IMG/VR virus record: IMGVR_UViG_3300020392_000009
Coordinates: 27,672 to 91,671 of that record
Length of the DNA: 64,000 nucleotides
Source: a virus
Direction: 5' to 3' (one strand)
Below, piece by piece: positions 8,527-17,274 of the stretch. The notes under the pieces are model-generated. The model ran no database searches, was not told where the DNA came from, and worked only from the letters and a program-made list of their open reading frames with translations. The first letter of the stretch is position 1; the number at the start of each line of letters is the position of its first letter. The position numbers and the translations under genes are program-made.

Positions 8527-11016
8527 TTATTTTGGTATTTTAACAGAATTAAATTTATCTTCGTAAATATCCCAAATACCTTCATCTCCGGCTTTATCGG
8601 CAGGTTTTTGTTTATATCCAGTCCATGCTAGCCACATCTTTTTATCCTCAACAGGTAAATATCTAATATGTAACTTAGTTTCAAATTTGTTACCTTCTAA
8701 GAAATATTCGTGATATCCATTTCGTTGTATTCCTAATTTTATCTTACCGTAATCAATGGTTTTTTTGTTTTGAACATTTTCTGAAACTTCGGCAGGGTAT
8801 TTGCCTGCCGCACCAAATAAATCAAATAGTTCTTTTTCATCATCAACCTCAATAGTCCAGTGTAAATTTTTATCTTTTAATCTAATTGAAAATTGTATAT
8901 TGTTATCTTTTCTAAGCGATATTTTGAATTCGCCCTCTCTATATTTTTCAGGAGTTTCATATTTTTTAATTTCGTCTGCACCAAATTTAAATTCGGGGTC
9001 TGCCTTTATTTTATTGCTCTGTCCTTCTAATATCGGTTCTCGTTGAACAGCCCAATCTCTTAGTTTACTTTGTTTAGCATCTAGTATATCTTGATACAAA
9101 CTTCTATGATTAGTTATTAAGAATTCATGTAGTTGTCGAGTTGTTTGCTCTCCCTTCTTAGTTAGGAATTGATGAATAGCCGCAGTAAGTTCTCCCTGTT
9201 TTGTTTTCATTATCTCTATCGCTTTGCTTTTCCACATATCTAAATCTGCTAAAGCATTCTTTGACATTAAATTGTTTTCTTCAAAGCCATAAAGGGTAAA
9301 ACCATTCATATCATATTTGAGAATAGCAGTAGTTTCTCCATGAACATAATCTGTTACCTTGATTCCTTTTTCCAATGCTGAAACATCATAGTTCAAAGAC
9401 TTCTTTGTGTCTTTAGCAAGCATGGCTAAAGTAACTAATTTATCCGGATATTCTACTTCCGGAACTTCAATTACCTTAGCAGAAAATAAAGAGTAGCCGT
9501 TAGCCGTTTTCTTAACTTCATCTACCTTTACTCTAATTATATCCCCGACATCAACTGCTATCTTAGTGTTTAGTGCTTTGCCTACATCTAGATATCTTAT
9601 ATCGTCTATTTCAACAGTATTAGGTATATCGTCTAATATTGGGCCAACTCCTACACTATAAGAATGCAAGCCACTTTTTGTCTTAGTTTTACTAAGAACT
9701 ACTACATCTAAGTCTACAAACTTTTTCCATTTGACCCATTTAGGGTTCTTTTTAGTTCCCACATAATATATTGAAGTAATGTCTTTTATCATGACTCCTT
9801 CCGCAGTAGGAATATCCATTATGTCTTTAGAGTATTCCGCTACCTCCTTAATTGAATCAGCAAAGCGAGTATCTTTCTTTGAGGGGAAAAGTAGAACATC
9901 AGAAGAGTGCTGTGAATAATTATTAAACAGAGTCCTAATTCTACTATCTAATTCTTCTTCTAATAACATTTGAGAATCATGCCTCATAATATCAAAGACA
10001 TGGGCTTTTAGAGTGGCTTCAGGATATTTATTTTTAAATACATGAGCAATTGTATCAGCCCGATGCAGTGCTTCTTTACCATCAAATAGAATTAGTTCTG
10101 CATCCAAAATACACTCTCCGAAGTGTTTTGCTTTTAATTCTCTAACTATATCTTTACACTTTTCAGTAATGTCTTTTTGATTATATGAGTATATCTTTAT
10201 ATTACCGTCTATTTTATGCAGTTGTATTCTCATACCGTCATACTTTTCTTGAACAATATATTCTCCACTAAATCCTTTTAGTTCGTTCATATCATTTATC
10301 TCAAATATTCTATACATTGGTTTGTTGGGAATAATAAAGTCGCTTTGGGCTTTTTCTGCTTTCTTCATATCAATATCTAAAAGTTCATCCCAATCTTCTT
10401 CACTGTGTTGTGAAAAGTAAATTAACTCTAACATATCCATAGCGGCTTTAACTTTGGATTTGACCTTTTTAGAATCTTTATCATCACCATAGTTTTCTAT
10501 TATGTATAGTGCCACATCATCCGGTTCTAAATCTAGTCCTGCTAGTCCATCGGTCAAAGTATCTTCTTCCATATCTTTTATTTGTAGGGTTTCTTTTCCT
10601 AGTGCATGAGTGTTATCTCTGATAGCATAATGAACAAACTTAACCATAGATTCAGGATTATCTAGTAACTCTTCTAAGACACCTTCTCCAAATCTTTTAG
10701 CAAATGGGTCTATAACGACATCCGATTTATATCTAATAAGTTTAATATCTTCATAAAGTTCTCTTGCTTGAGGAGATGTGGGGTCACTAACATCTTGATG
10801 TTCTAATAGATTCCTTTCTATAAAGTTCTTTAATTCTCTGCCTGCTACATTTAATTTATCATAAGATTCTCTAACTTGCTCTACAGCCTTTCTCCATTTG
10901 TGACCGTATTCTTTAGGGTCACTATTAGCAGATAAAAAGGCCACTCTAGTTATCTCAAATAATTTTACTAACTCTACCGATGAACGCTTGTCTTTTTCAA
11001 AAGAGCCGAGTTTCAA
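8527..11016 (-). CDS. ATP-dependent DNA ligase with extra C-terminal domain
   Basis: This 829-residue protein carries the nucleotidyltransferase motif I EKYDGMR with adenylated Lys258. DAELILFDG (about 300), EGVMIKD (about 400) and a KWVKWKK motif V follow, then an OB-fold. An N-terminal helical domain of 230 residues precedes them. The last 200 residues look like an additional beta-rich domain, loosely like a degenerate LigD phosphoesterase module but without recognisable catalytic residues. It is much longer than typical replicative ligases. It lies between the protease and portal genes, unlike the second ligase at 55191, so nick repair of packaged or injected DNA is conceivable. Confidence 0.85.
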   Translation of the reverse strand: MKLGSFEKDKRSSVELVKLFEITRVAFLSANSDPKEYGHKWRKAVEQVRESYDKLNVAGRELKNFIERNLLEHQDVSDPTSPQARELYEDIKLIRYKSDVVIDPFAKRFGEGVLEELLDNPESMVKFVHYAIRDNTHALGKETLQIKDMEEDTLTDGLAGLDLEPDDVALYIIENYGDDKDSKKVKSKVKAAMDMLELIYFSQHSEEDWDELLDIDMKKAEKAQSDFIIPNKPMYRIFEINDMNELKGFSGEYIVQEKYDGMRIQLHKIDGNIKIYSYNQKDITEKCKDIVRELKAKHFGECILDAELILFDGKEALHRADTIAHVFKNKYPEATLKAHVFDIMRHDSQMLLEEELDSRIRTLFNNYSQHSSDVLLFPSKKDTRFADSIKEVAEYSKDIMDIPTAEGVMIKDITSIYYVGTKKNPKWVKWKKFVDLDVVVLSKTKTKSGLHSYSVGVGPILDDIPNTVEIDDIRYLDVGKALNTKIAVDVGDIIRVKVDEVKKTANGYSLFSAKVIEVPEVEYPDKLVTLAMLAKDTKKSLNYDVSALEKGIKVTDYVHGETTAILKYDMNGFTLYGFEENNLMSKNALADLDMWKSKAIEIMKTKQGELTAAIHQFLTKKGEQTTRQLHEFLITNHRSLYQDILDAKQSKLRDWAVQREPILEGQSNKIKADPEFKFGADEIKKYETPEKYREGEFKISLRKDNNIQFSIRLKDKNLHWTIEVDDEKELFDLFGAAGKYPAEVSENVQNKKTIDYGKIKLGIQRNGYHEYFLEGNKFETKLHIRYLPVEDKKMWLAWTGYKQKPADKAGDEGIWDIYEDKFNSVKIPK

Positions 11017-11030
11017 AACAACCCCGCCCT

Positions 11031-11279
11031 TTAGAACTCATATGTATCTCCGGCTTGGCCGTAACCTACATTTGTTCCTTCTTTTTGACTTTCCGGAACA
11101 TTTTCCTCTTCTTTTGCTTTAGGTCTTTTTAGTTTCACTGCTTCATTTTTATCTTCAGAGGGAAGCCTATTATTATCTGTAAGAGATTGATGTAGTATTT
11201 CTTTAACTTCTTTGGCCTTCTCTATGGTCATAGAAATGACTCTTTCTTTCTTTGTTACTCTTTCCGGCATATACATCAT
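11031..11279 (-). CDS. Small charged protein, unknown function
   Basis: This 82-residue hydrophilic protein is mostly Lys/Glu with a helical start and a disordered Gly-rich end. The ATG overlaps the upstream stop (ATGA), so it is translationally coupled to the preceding gene. Position between ligase and portal genes suggests a head-assembly accessory role, without direct evidence. Confidence 0.6.
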   Translation of the reverse strand: MMYMPERVTKKERVISMTIEKAKEVKEILHQSLTDNNRLPSEDKNEAVKLKRPKAKEEENVPESQKEGTNVGYGQAGDTYEF

Positions 11280-11506
11280 CCCATACTGTCTACCATTTTA
11301 TGAATTTCGCTCCATTCCATGCCACTTACTTCTTCCTTAGTATCTATTACTTTCATCGTAGGAGATGGGCTATTTACAACAACAAGACCGGATTTCATTA
11401 ATAGATTATCGTCATTGTAAACCGTTCTTTCTAAGTTTTCTATCTTAGCAGTAAGGGCTTTTATTATCTCAAGTAGTTCTTTATTAATTGATTCTTCTTC
11501 ACTCAT
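11276..11506 (-). CDS. Small protein carrying a copy of the scaffold C-terminal motif
   Basis: This roughly 76-residue protein has an N-terminal coiled coil (about residues 5-35) and ends in GMEWSEIHKMVDSMG. That is nearly identical to the C-terminus of the protease/scaffold protein (EMDWSEIHKMVGGY). The shared motif suggests both bind the same partner during head assembly. ATG 11506 follows AAGGTGAG and is preferred to GTG 11515. It overlaps both neighbours. Confidence 0.7.
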   Translation of the reverse strand: MSEEESINKELLEIIKALTAKIENLERTVYNDDNLLMKSGLVVVNSPSPTMKVIDTKEEVSGMEWSEIHKMVDSMG

Positions 11507-11864
11507 TTTTCTCACCTTTTCTTTTTGGATAAACTAAATCTCTAATCTGTCTATAAAGCAGTTCATACTCTTTACGAAGTTTCGTAGCAGTGGCGACTAT
11601 ATCAATATTCCTTTCATCCATAGATTTTACTTTTTTATTTAATTTCTTATCAGATTTAGTAAAATCTAATGCGTCAATCATCTCTAGTAAATCACCTAAT
11701 TTAGTAAAGTCTTGACCAAAAAATTCAGTTGGTTCAGCCGCTTGTAATGTTTTCTTTAATTTCTTTTTCTGTTTAGGGTTTAAAGAATCTAATATATTTT
11801 CAGACTTCTTTTCCTCTTTAGATATATCGAATGTTTTTCCCTCTTCATAATAATCCCATGTCAT
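11499..11864 (-). CDS. Lys/Glu-rich head-region protein
   Basis: This 121-residue, highly charged, helical protein is of unknown function. It begins MTWDYYEEGK, which retains the early tryptophan but not the rest of the WxDILK tag. It is encoded in the cluster between portal and ligase and overlaps the next gene by a few nucleotides. Confidence 0.6.
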   Translation of the reverse strand: MTWDYYEEGKTFDISKEEKKSENILDSLNPKQKKKLKKTLQAAEPTEFFGQDFTKLGDLLEMIDALDFTKSDKKLNKKVKSMDERNIDIVATATKLRKEYELLYRQIRDLVYPKRKGEKNE

Positions 11865-11868
11865 TTTA

Positions 11869-13572
11869 TCAATCCCTTTTTTCTAACATATTTCTAACTA
11901 TATTTATCTGTTCCTGTAAAGAATCAAATCTAGTATTTACTCTGTCTACTAAATCTCCAATAAGTCTAACTTCTTTAGGGGTAGTATCTCCTATTCCTGC
12001 TCCTACTTTTCCATATATATTCAGGTCTAGACTTACACTCTTTTCGGCGTTTCCTATCCACTCTTCTAGAGATTGTTCGTTTTCTTTGTTTAGTTGTCTT
12101 AATATTCTGTCTATTTCCTTTACTCCCTGTGCGGCAAGTTTTACTTTATTACCTAATGTCACTTGGGCTTGGAAGATTTCTTGGTCACCTGTATATTCTC
12201 CAATTAGACCCCTAGCGTCACGAAATAGTGGCCTATATTTTTCTACGGTTTTTAATTTAGTTTCTATTTCTGCAAGTCTTTGTTTTTCTATTTCTAACTG
12301 ACCTTCTATTTCTTTTTGAATGTCTTTTCTTGCTTCCTGTAATATTTCCGGCTGTGCAGACTGAAGTTCTTCCAACATATCTTCTATTTGTTTTTTGGTT
12401 AATCTTCTAGAAATATTTCCCAATTTTACTCTAACTGCTCCCTCGGCCTCTTCGACTAACTGTCGTCTTGGGTCTGATTTTCTCAACTCCCTTCTTTTCT
12501 TGGCATCTCTTTTGTATCTCTCTAATCTAGCAGTTTCTTTTTTTCTTTCTCGTTCAATGCTTTCTGCTATTCTTCGTTGCTGTTCTTCTTCTTCAGGAGT
12601 TTTATCCCTCTTAGGTTTTTTATCAAGGGCTTCTCTAAACTTACTATCATCTACTAATGCCCTATCTGTATCATCGGAAGCAATATCCGGTAGTCTTTGT
12701 GCTACATATTCAGCAATTTTTCTTTGAACAGTAGAATAGGCTAAGGTCAGAGCCTTCATTCTTCTTTCAATTAGTATTTCTAAGTCAGCATCCTTTAGAG
12801 TATCTAAATCATCAATCTGTTTAGTTAGTAATTCTTTAGCACTCATAAGTTCACTAAAAGCAAACATGCTTCTATTTAACGACTTAAGCATGTCCTGTTG
12901 TATTTCCTTCTGTCTTACTATTCCACCGGTAGGGTCGCCAATAACTATGGAACTAATCAGTCTATTCAGTTGTTGCCTACTTCTAGGTTTATCAATTAAA
13001 GAAGGAGGTATTTCACCGCTAAATCTTCTAGTATATAGCCCCTGTAAAAAAGTTAGAAAATCTTCGTCTGCACCTAGTTCGATATATTCCCGTTGTAGTT
13101 TTTTAACATCTACTAATTCAGAACTATCTCCTTCCCCTAATCTAAACTTTCCATTGATGATAAATTCTTCATAAGGTTGCTCCATCAAAAGATTTCTTCT
13201 ACTCTGTAAAAACACCAATTTGTCGATAATGATATTTATATTGGCCTTACTTATTTTCTTGAAAGTATTTCTAGACATTATATCATAAACGCCATCTTCT
13301 ACTGTTCCTCTTTCTTTTATATCTTTCATGTCTTGTAGATATTGATTAAGAACTCTAATATCTCTAGCAGGTTTTCTTCTCCGCTTTTTAGCCATATCGG
13401 TTTTTAGCCTTTCAGCCGCTTCCTCTACCTCAGTCTGTCTAGTTCTATCTTCTAGAGGGTCGAGTCCCTCACTAAAATTTTCTTCTAATTTTTTATCTTC
13501 TTCTAAGTCTCTTGCTATTTCGTCAGGTATGGAGTCATCATCCTCATCTTCCTGTTTGAAAAACAAAGTCAT
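11869..13572 (-). CDS. Large coiled-coil protein of the portal region
   Basis: This 567-residue protein has an acidic N-terminus (DEDDDSIPDE), a basic RRRKPAR patch near 65 and long coiled coils. A Lys/Arg/Glu-rich helix lies at about 320-370 and another coiled coil at about 400-450. There are no membrane spans or catalytic motifs. Its place downstream of the portal gene would suit an internal head or scaffold-associated protein. Unrecognised family. Confidence 0.65.
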   Translation of the reverse strand: MTLFFKQEDEDDDSIPDEIARDLEEDKKLEENFSEGLDPLEDRTRQTEVEEAAERLKTDMAKKRRRKPARDIRVLNQYLQDMKDIKERGTVEDGVYDIMSRNTFKKISKANINIIIDKLVFLQSRRNLLMEQPYEEFIINGKFRLGEGDSSELVDVKKLQREYIELGADEDFLTFLQGLYTRRFSGEIPPSLIDKPRSRQQLNRLISSIVIGDPTGGIVRQKEIQQDMLKSLNRSMFAFSELMSAKELLTKQIDDLDTLKDADLEILIERRMKALTLAYSTVQRKIAEYVAQRLPDIASDDTDRALVDDSKFREALDKKPKRDKTPEEEEQQRRIAESIERERKKETARLERYKRDAKKRRELRKSDPRRQLVEEAEGAVRVKLGNISRRLTKKQIEDMLEELQSAQPEILQEARKDIQKEIEGQLEIEKQRLAEIETKLKTVEKYRPLFRDARGLIGEYTGDQEIFQAQVTLGNKVKLAAQGVKEIDRILRQLNKENEQSLEEWIGNAEKSVSLDLNIYGKVGAGIGDTTPKEVRLIGDLVDRVNTRFDSLQEQINIVRNMLEKRD

Positions 13573-13581
13573 CTAATCACC

Positions 13582-13806
13582 CTAGAATGGAATATTTTCT
13601 TTTTTTCCTCTCTGTTTAGGTGGAAGAGTTATCACATCGGGGATATCCGCACTACTAGGCCTTGATTTTGGTGTAGTGTCTTTTGGCAGTCCTACACTAA
13701 AATCTCTATTTTTAGTAGTCTTTCTACTTTCGTTATTATTAGCGGCTCTTACCTGTGCCAACTCTTTTCTTAGTCTTATTTCTTTTTGTCTATTATCTTC
13801 GGTCAT
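13582..13806 (-). CDS. Small basic protein following the portal gene
   Basis: This 74-residue hydrophilic protein has an Arg/Lys-rich N-terminal helix and a Pro/Ser/Lys-rich tail that is probably disordered. Its ATG overlaps the portal stop codon. No known family. Confidence 0.6.
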   Translation of the reverse strand: MTEDNRQKEIRLRKELAQVRAANNNESRKTTKNRDFSVGLPKDTTPKSRPSSADIPDVITLPPKQRGKKENIPF

Positions 13807-15437
13807 GGTATTCTCCTCTCACTTCTTCTATCTACATTTTGATTGCCAGCATCTTCGGGTAATCCTGTTAGTCGCTTATCCGGCCCTACACTCATAGAAG
13901 GTTTATTTCTTGTGGTTGCTGGATTTTCTTGTTTCTTTGAACCTTGTAATTGTTGTTCTTGCATTTGCCCCAATTGGCTTGCATCAATATTAGTTCCCGC
14001 ATAAGGGTCTAATTCGACTTCATCTTCACTAGAACCTTCTTGTGGAGGTTCTTCAACAGGTTCAGGCTTTTTGAAAGTAAAGTTTCCATCTTCATCCATT
14101 TCAACTTCAAAACCTAGATTCTTAGTAGAGGCCGCAATATTAACTTCGATTTCTCTTTTTCTTAATACTGCTATTTCATCTTCTTCTTCGCTCGGTGGTA
14201 GTTTTAGATTCCAGTCAGTAATGCCAAATTGCTTAACTAAAAATGGAAATACATAATTGTTGTAAACATTCTGTGCCATTTGAACGGCTCTATTAGTTAC
14301 TAATATCTGCATACCCTCATTATTCAATCCGCCACTAGTAGTATTATCTGCCATAAACACTTTACTAACCCCAAAGAAAGCAGAAATTCTATCTCTTAAA
14401 TCATCCTTAACAGAAACATACTCCATTTCTTTTAGACTATCCATAAATTTAATCCATTCTACTGAACCTTTACCTTCTGCTTCTATACCCATAATAGGAA
14501 TAAAGTGAGGGTCTTGTTCCATCTTTTCTTTTACGGCTTTCCAAAAAGATTGCATGGAGTCCATGTTTCTAGTTTGAACTGCTAATAATCCTCTAGGCAT
14601 ACGGCTCTTAGTGTAAGATGAATTAACATAGTTCTCCATAGCAATAAGAGTCATTATATTATTAAATAAAGTAACAATAGGAGACTGACCATATAATCTA
14701 GAAGGACTATATTTACTAAAATGTAATACTTCTCCTTTCAAGAAATACTGTTCTTCTCCAGTTGCCCTATTAACATAATGAACAGGGAATGTCTTAGCAC
14801 CACACTGTTCACAAGGAACATGAGCGTCTTTTGAGAAAAATTCTCTATGATTAACACAAGTAAAAGCACTATTTCCTCTTTCTCCATATTCATCAGTGTA
14901 GATATACATTGTTGCAGGGTCGCCACGATATACTTCTTTGATTCGATGCATTCTAATATCACCATTACCATCTAAAAAGTATTCTTTTACCAATACGATG
15001 TAAGCGTCATCCATAACATTTAGGTCATCCTCTAATTGTTTTAGCACATCAATAAACAACTGCTCTGATTTATTGACATATCCCTCAATAAACTCCTCTG
15101 CATATTTTAGTTGGTCTACATCCGGAACTTTTAGTTTTTCACTACCACATCTAGAACATTCAGAGACAGGCCTTTGGTGTTTCTTTTTACAGTTTAAACA
15201 CATAGCCTCGTATGCCTTTTCCCAAACATACCCTCTACGAAATATCTCTTGCTTTAATTGAGTAATACAGGTTCTAACAATTACCGACTGATTTACTATG
15301 TGGTAAATTAAAGGGGCAGTCATATGATAGGTATTTGGCCTCTCTTGTATTCCTATATTGTAGATTTGCCTATCAGCAGGTTTAGGAGTAGTTCTTCTAA
15401 ATAAATTCCTAATTGAGAATCGTCTTTGCTCAACCAT
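13803..15437 (-). CDS. Portal protein with two zinc-ribbon insertions
   Basis: This 544-residue protein has the length and helix-rich central pattern of phage portals and lies between terminase and protease/MCP genes, the usual head order. It contains two Cys clusters: C80/C83/C94/C97 (CLNC and CSRC) and C194/H197/C209/C212 (CVNH and CEQC). Both look like zinc ribbons inserted in the wing or clip region. The C-terminal 100 residues are Glu/Pro/Gln-rich and probably disordered. It would form the dodecameric DNA entry channel at one capsid vertex. Confidence 0.8.
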   Translation of the reverse strand: MVEQRRFSIRNLFRRTTPKPADRQIYNIGIQERPNTYHMTAPLIYHIVNQSVIVRTCITQLKQEIFRRGYVWEKAYEAMCLNCKKKHQRPVSECSRCGSEKLKVPDVDQLKYAEEFIEGYVNKSEQLFIDVLKQLEDDLNVMDDAYIVLVKEYFLDGNGDIRMHRIKEVYRGDPATMYIYTDEYGERGNSAFTCVNHREFFSKDAHVPCEQCGAKTFPVHYVNRATGEEQYFLKGEVLHFSKYSPSRLYGQSPIVTLFNNIMTLIAMENYVNSSYTKSRMPRGLLAVQTRNMDSMQSFWKAVKEKMEQDPHFIPIMGIEAEGKGSVEWIKFMDSLKEMEYVSVKDDLRDRISAFFGVSKVFMADNTTSGGLNNEGMQILVTNRAVQMAQNVYNNYVFPFLVKQFGITDWNLKLPPSEEEDEIAVLRKREIEVNIAASTKNLGFEVEMDEDGNFTFKKPEPVEEPPQEGSSEDEVELDPYAGTNIDASQLGQMQEQQLQGSKKQENPATTRNKPSMSVGPDKRLTGLPEDAGNQNVDRRSERRIP

Positions 15438-15489
15438 ATAACCTACCCCTAATCATTCTCAATCTACTACACATTATAGTATCTTTGGC

Positions 15490-15828
15490 TCAACTTCCCT
15501 TTCGCCACTTTTTATTTTTCTTTTCTTTTGTTTTTCTAGGACTCCATTTTACTTTATCAGCCCAATAAGCCGCAGACATTTTACCCCTCTTAATATTCTT
15601 TTTATGTCTACTTTTGAAAGCCCTTCGCTGTCCTGCGGTTTGATTTGTTTTTACTCCTTGTTGCCCAAACCTAATTGTTTTTACTTTATCACCATCTTTT
15701 ACAACAACAATGTGAGATTTACTTGGGTGTTTTGGAGTTCTTTTTGGCTTGCTGAATCCACTTACTCCGGCTCTAGCAAGAGCAGGATGTTTCTTCTTCT
15801 TCTTGAGAATATCCATCCAATTACTCAT
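15490..15828 (-). CDS. WxDILK-tagged basic protein of a phage-wide family
   Basis: The protein starts MSNWMDILKKKKK and is strongly basic. Its core, containing VVVKDGDKVKTIRFGQQGV and then FKSRHKKNIKRGKMSAAYW, matches a small protein family I recall from many tailed phages near head genes, function unknown. The ATG at 15828 follows TAGGTGAT and is preferred to GTG 15837. The tag precedes the conserved core, as if added to it. Confidence 0.75.
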   Translation of the reverse strand: MSNWMDILKKKKKHPALARAGVSGFSKPKRTPKHPSKSHIVVVKDGDKVKTIRFGQQGVKTNQTAGQRRAFKSRHKKNIKRGKMSAAYWADKVKWSPRKTKEKKNKKWRKGS

Positions 15829-16393
15829 AAGCATCACCTAACATATATCCTATTTTTTTTCCCGCCTCTATATCGCTTGGATAGTGGCTTCCCATCTGTA
15901 TTCTAGATAATGATATTCTATCAGCCATTTGTTTTAATTGTTTCTTCTTTTCTGGAAACTTTCTACCTAATACTCTTTCTAGCCCATGTGCTAGCATAGA
16001 GTGACCACTAGGAAAAGCAGGAGTATCATCAGTTGTTGTTTTTGTTGAGGATATTTTATCACTTACTTGATATGGTCTAGGCCTCATATACTTCATTTTT
16101 TCAGTAATAGCGTAGTGATTCACATCTAACATAAAATCTTTATAATCTTCTTTGTTTGCTTTAACAATTTTAAACATCTCTACATCGGGTTTTAAATCAG
16201 CATCCTTCATTTCTTTTGGTTCAAGTTTCTTTTCTTTCATAACCTTTAGAACTTCGGGTATTTCTTTTTCTTCTTTAGGGTAACTCATTTCGGGTATCTT
16301 TATTTTTATTGATGGATTTCTCTGTAGTGATTCTTTTCTATTAGCGGCAAGTTTTCCTTGCCACTTTCTTTTGAGAATATCCATCCAACTCAT
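15821..16393 (-). CDS. PAP2-superfamily phosphatase with WxDILK tag
   Basis: The protein carries the three PAP2 signature blocks: KMKYMRPRP (about 99-107), PSGHS (128-132) and SRIQMGSHYPSD (163-174). These supply the Lys/Arg, Ser-Gly-His and Arg...His...Asp active-site residues. No membrane spans are visible, so it is a soluble acid-phosphatase-like member. The N-terminus MSWMDILKRK is the shared tag. It should hydrolyse phosphomonoesters or pyrophosphates; the substrate is unknown. An enzyme carrying this tag supports a delivery or packaging role for the tag. Confidence 0.85.
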   Translation of the reverse strand: MSWMDILKRKWQGKLAANRKESLQRNPSIKIKIPEMSYPKEEKEIPEVLKVMKEKKLEPKEMKDADLKPDVEMFKIVKANKEDYKDFMLDVNHYAITEKMKYMRPRPYQVSDKISSTKTTTDDTPAFPSGHSMLAHGLERVLGRKFPEKKKQLKQMADRISLSRIQMGSHYPSDIEAGKKIGYMLGDAYE

Positions 16394-16731
16394 GCTTTCA
16401 TCCTCTTTGTTTTTTCTTTGCTTGATTTTTTTCTTGCTAGTGCTACTTTATGTGCCGCATTTAATCTCTTTTTTGCTTCGGGGTCTTTAGCCCTTCTAGC
16501 CGCAACCCTCGCTCGTTGCTCTACTAAATTAATTATTTGTGATTGCCTCTTGTGAGGTTTATCCTTAAACGCAGAACTTGAGAAAGTTTCTCTTACATCT
16601 TGTGCTGTTCTAAATTTAACAGGAACAGTATCTTTTGGATTCTCATCTGTATATAATCTTCTAGCAGAACCTTTTGGTTTTTTACCCGTTCCTTTCTTTG
16701 GGTCTTTCTTTATAATATCTTGCCAACTCAT
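16390..16731 (-). CDS. WxDILK-tagged basic protein of a phage/giant-virus family
   Basis: It begins MSWQDIIKKDP, then continues with a core (RRLYTDENPKDTVPVKF, later KRQSQIINLVEQRARVA). I recognise this as a small conserved family found in tailed phages and large DNA viruses (a DUF; I am not certain of its number). It is strongly basic and helical, function unknown. Its ATG overlaps the stop of the gene before it and its stop overlaps the PAP2 gene start. Confidence 0.75.
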   Translation of the reverse strand: MSWQDIIKKDPKKGTGKKPKGSARRLYTDENPKDTVPVKFRTAQDVRETFSSSAFKDKPHKRQSQIINLVEQRARVAARRAKDPEAKKRLNAAHKVALARKKSSKEKTKRMKA

Positions 16732-17273
16732 TACAATTTTTCCCTCTTTTCTTTTTCTCTTTTCTCTTTAATTTTTTGGTATCTTTTCCTATCATATTCT
16801 ATTTTTCTTTCTCTAACTTCCGGCCTTTGGGTATATTCCTTGTCATATGCAACTTTTTTTGCTCTAACTTCTGGTTTTTGAACATATTCTCTTCTTCTTT
16901 GTTTAACTGATTTTTTCCATAGTTCTTCTAAATTGTTAATTAATTCTTGATACCTTTTCCCTTCGGCAATACTCATTAGTCTATAAAATTCTTGTTCAGT
17001 AATGTTATTTATAAATTTTCCAATACTTATTGCTTGCATAAGACCTTTTGACGCTTTAATGTTTTTACTATCTTCTCTTGGAATATTAAATACATCTGAT
17101 AAAAATAATTGAAAGTTGTTAATTTGTCGATTAGACTTAAGAATATCTTTCCAACTCTTTTTTACATAGCCACTAGCATAAGCCGCTTGAGCGACTTGAA
17201 CTGCCTTTTTTCTTGTTTTAAATGGCCCTCTTGAACCCCAATAATAGCCATCTTTCTTTTTAGTAATAGGCAT
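16731..17273 (-). CDS. Basic protein with internal WxDILK motif and KPEVR repeats
   Basis: The N-terminal 35 residues (YYWGSRGPFKTRKKA, then AAYASGY) resemble a small module seen at the start of many phage proteins. The motif KSWKDILKSN follows directly at about residue 40, so the tag is internal here. The C-terminal 55 residues carry two copies of a repeat ending KPEVR/RPEVR, with flanking YDKEY and YDRKR, all highly basic. ATG 17273 follows GGGGT. DNA or RNA binding is plausible from charge. Function unknown. Confidence 0.65.
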   Translation of the reverse strand: MPITKKKDGYYWGSRGPFKTRKKAVQVAQAAYASGYVKKSWKDILKSNRQINNFQLFLSDVFNIPREDSKNIKASKGLMQAISIGKFINNITEQEFYRLMSIAEGKRYQELINNLEELWKKSVKQRRREYVQKPEVRAKKVAYDKEYTQRPEVRERKIEYDRKRYQKIKEKREKEKREKL

Positions 17274-17274
17274 A

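Noticed and set aside
11831-12301. Plus-strand open frame of 156 codons
   Set aside because: Antisense to the 567-residue coiled-coil gene; composition is that of the complementary strand of Lys/Glu-rich coding DNA.
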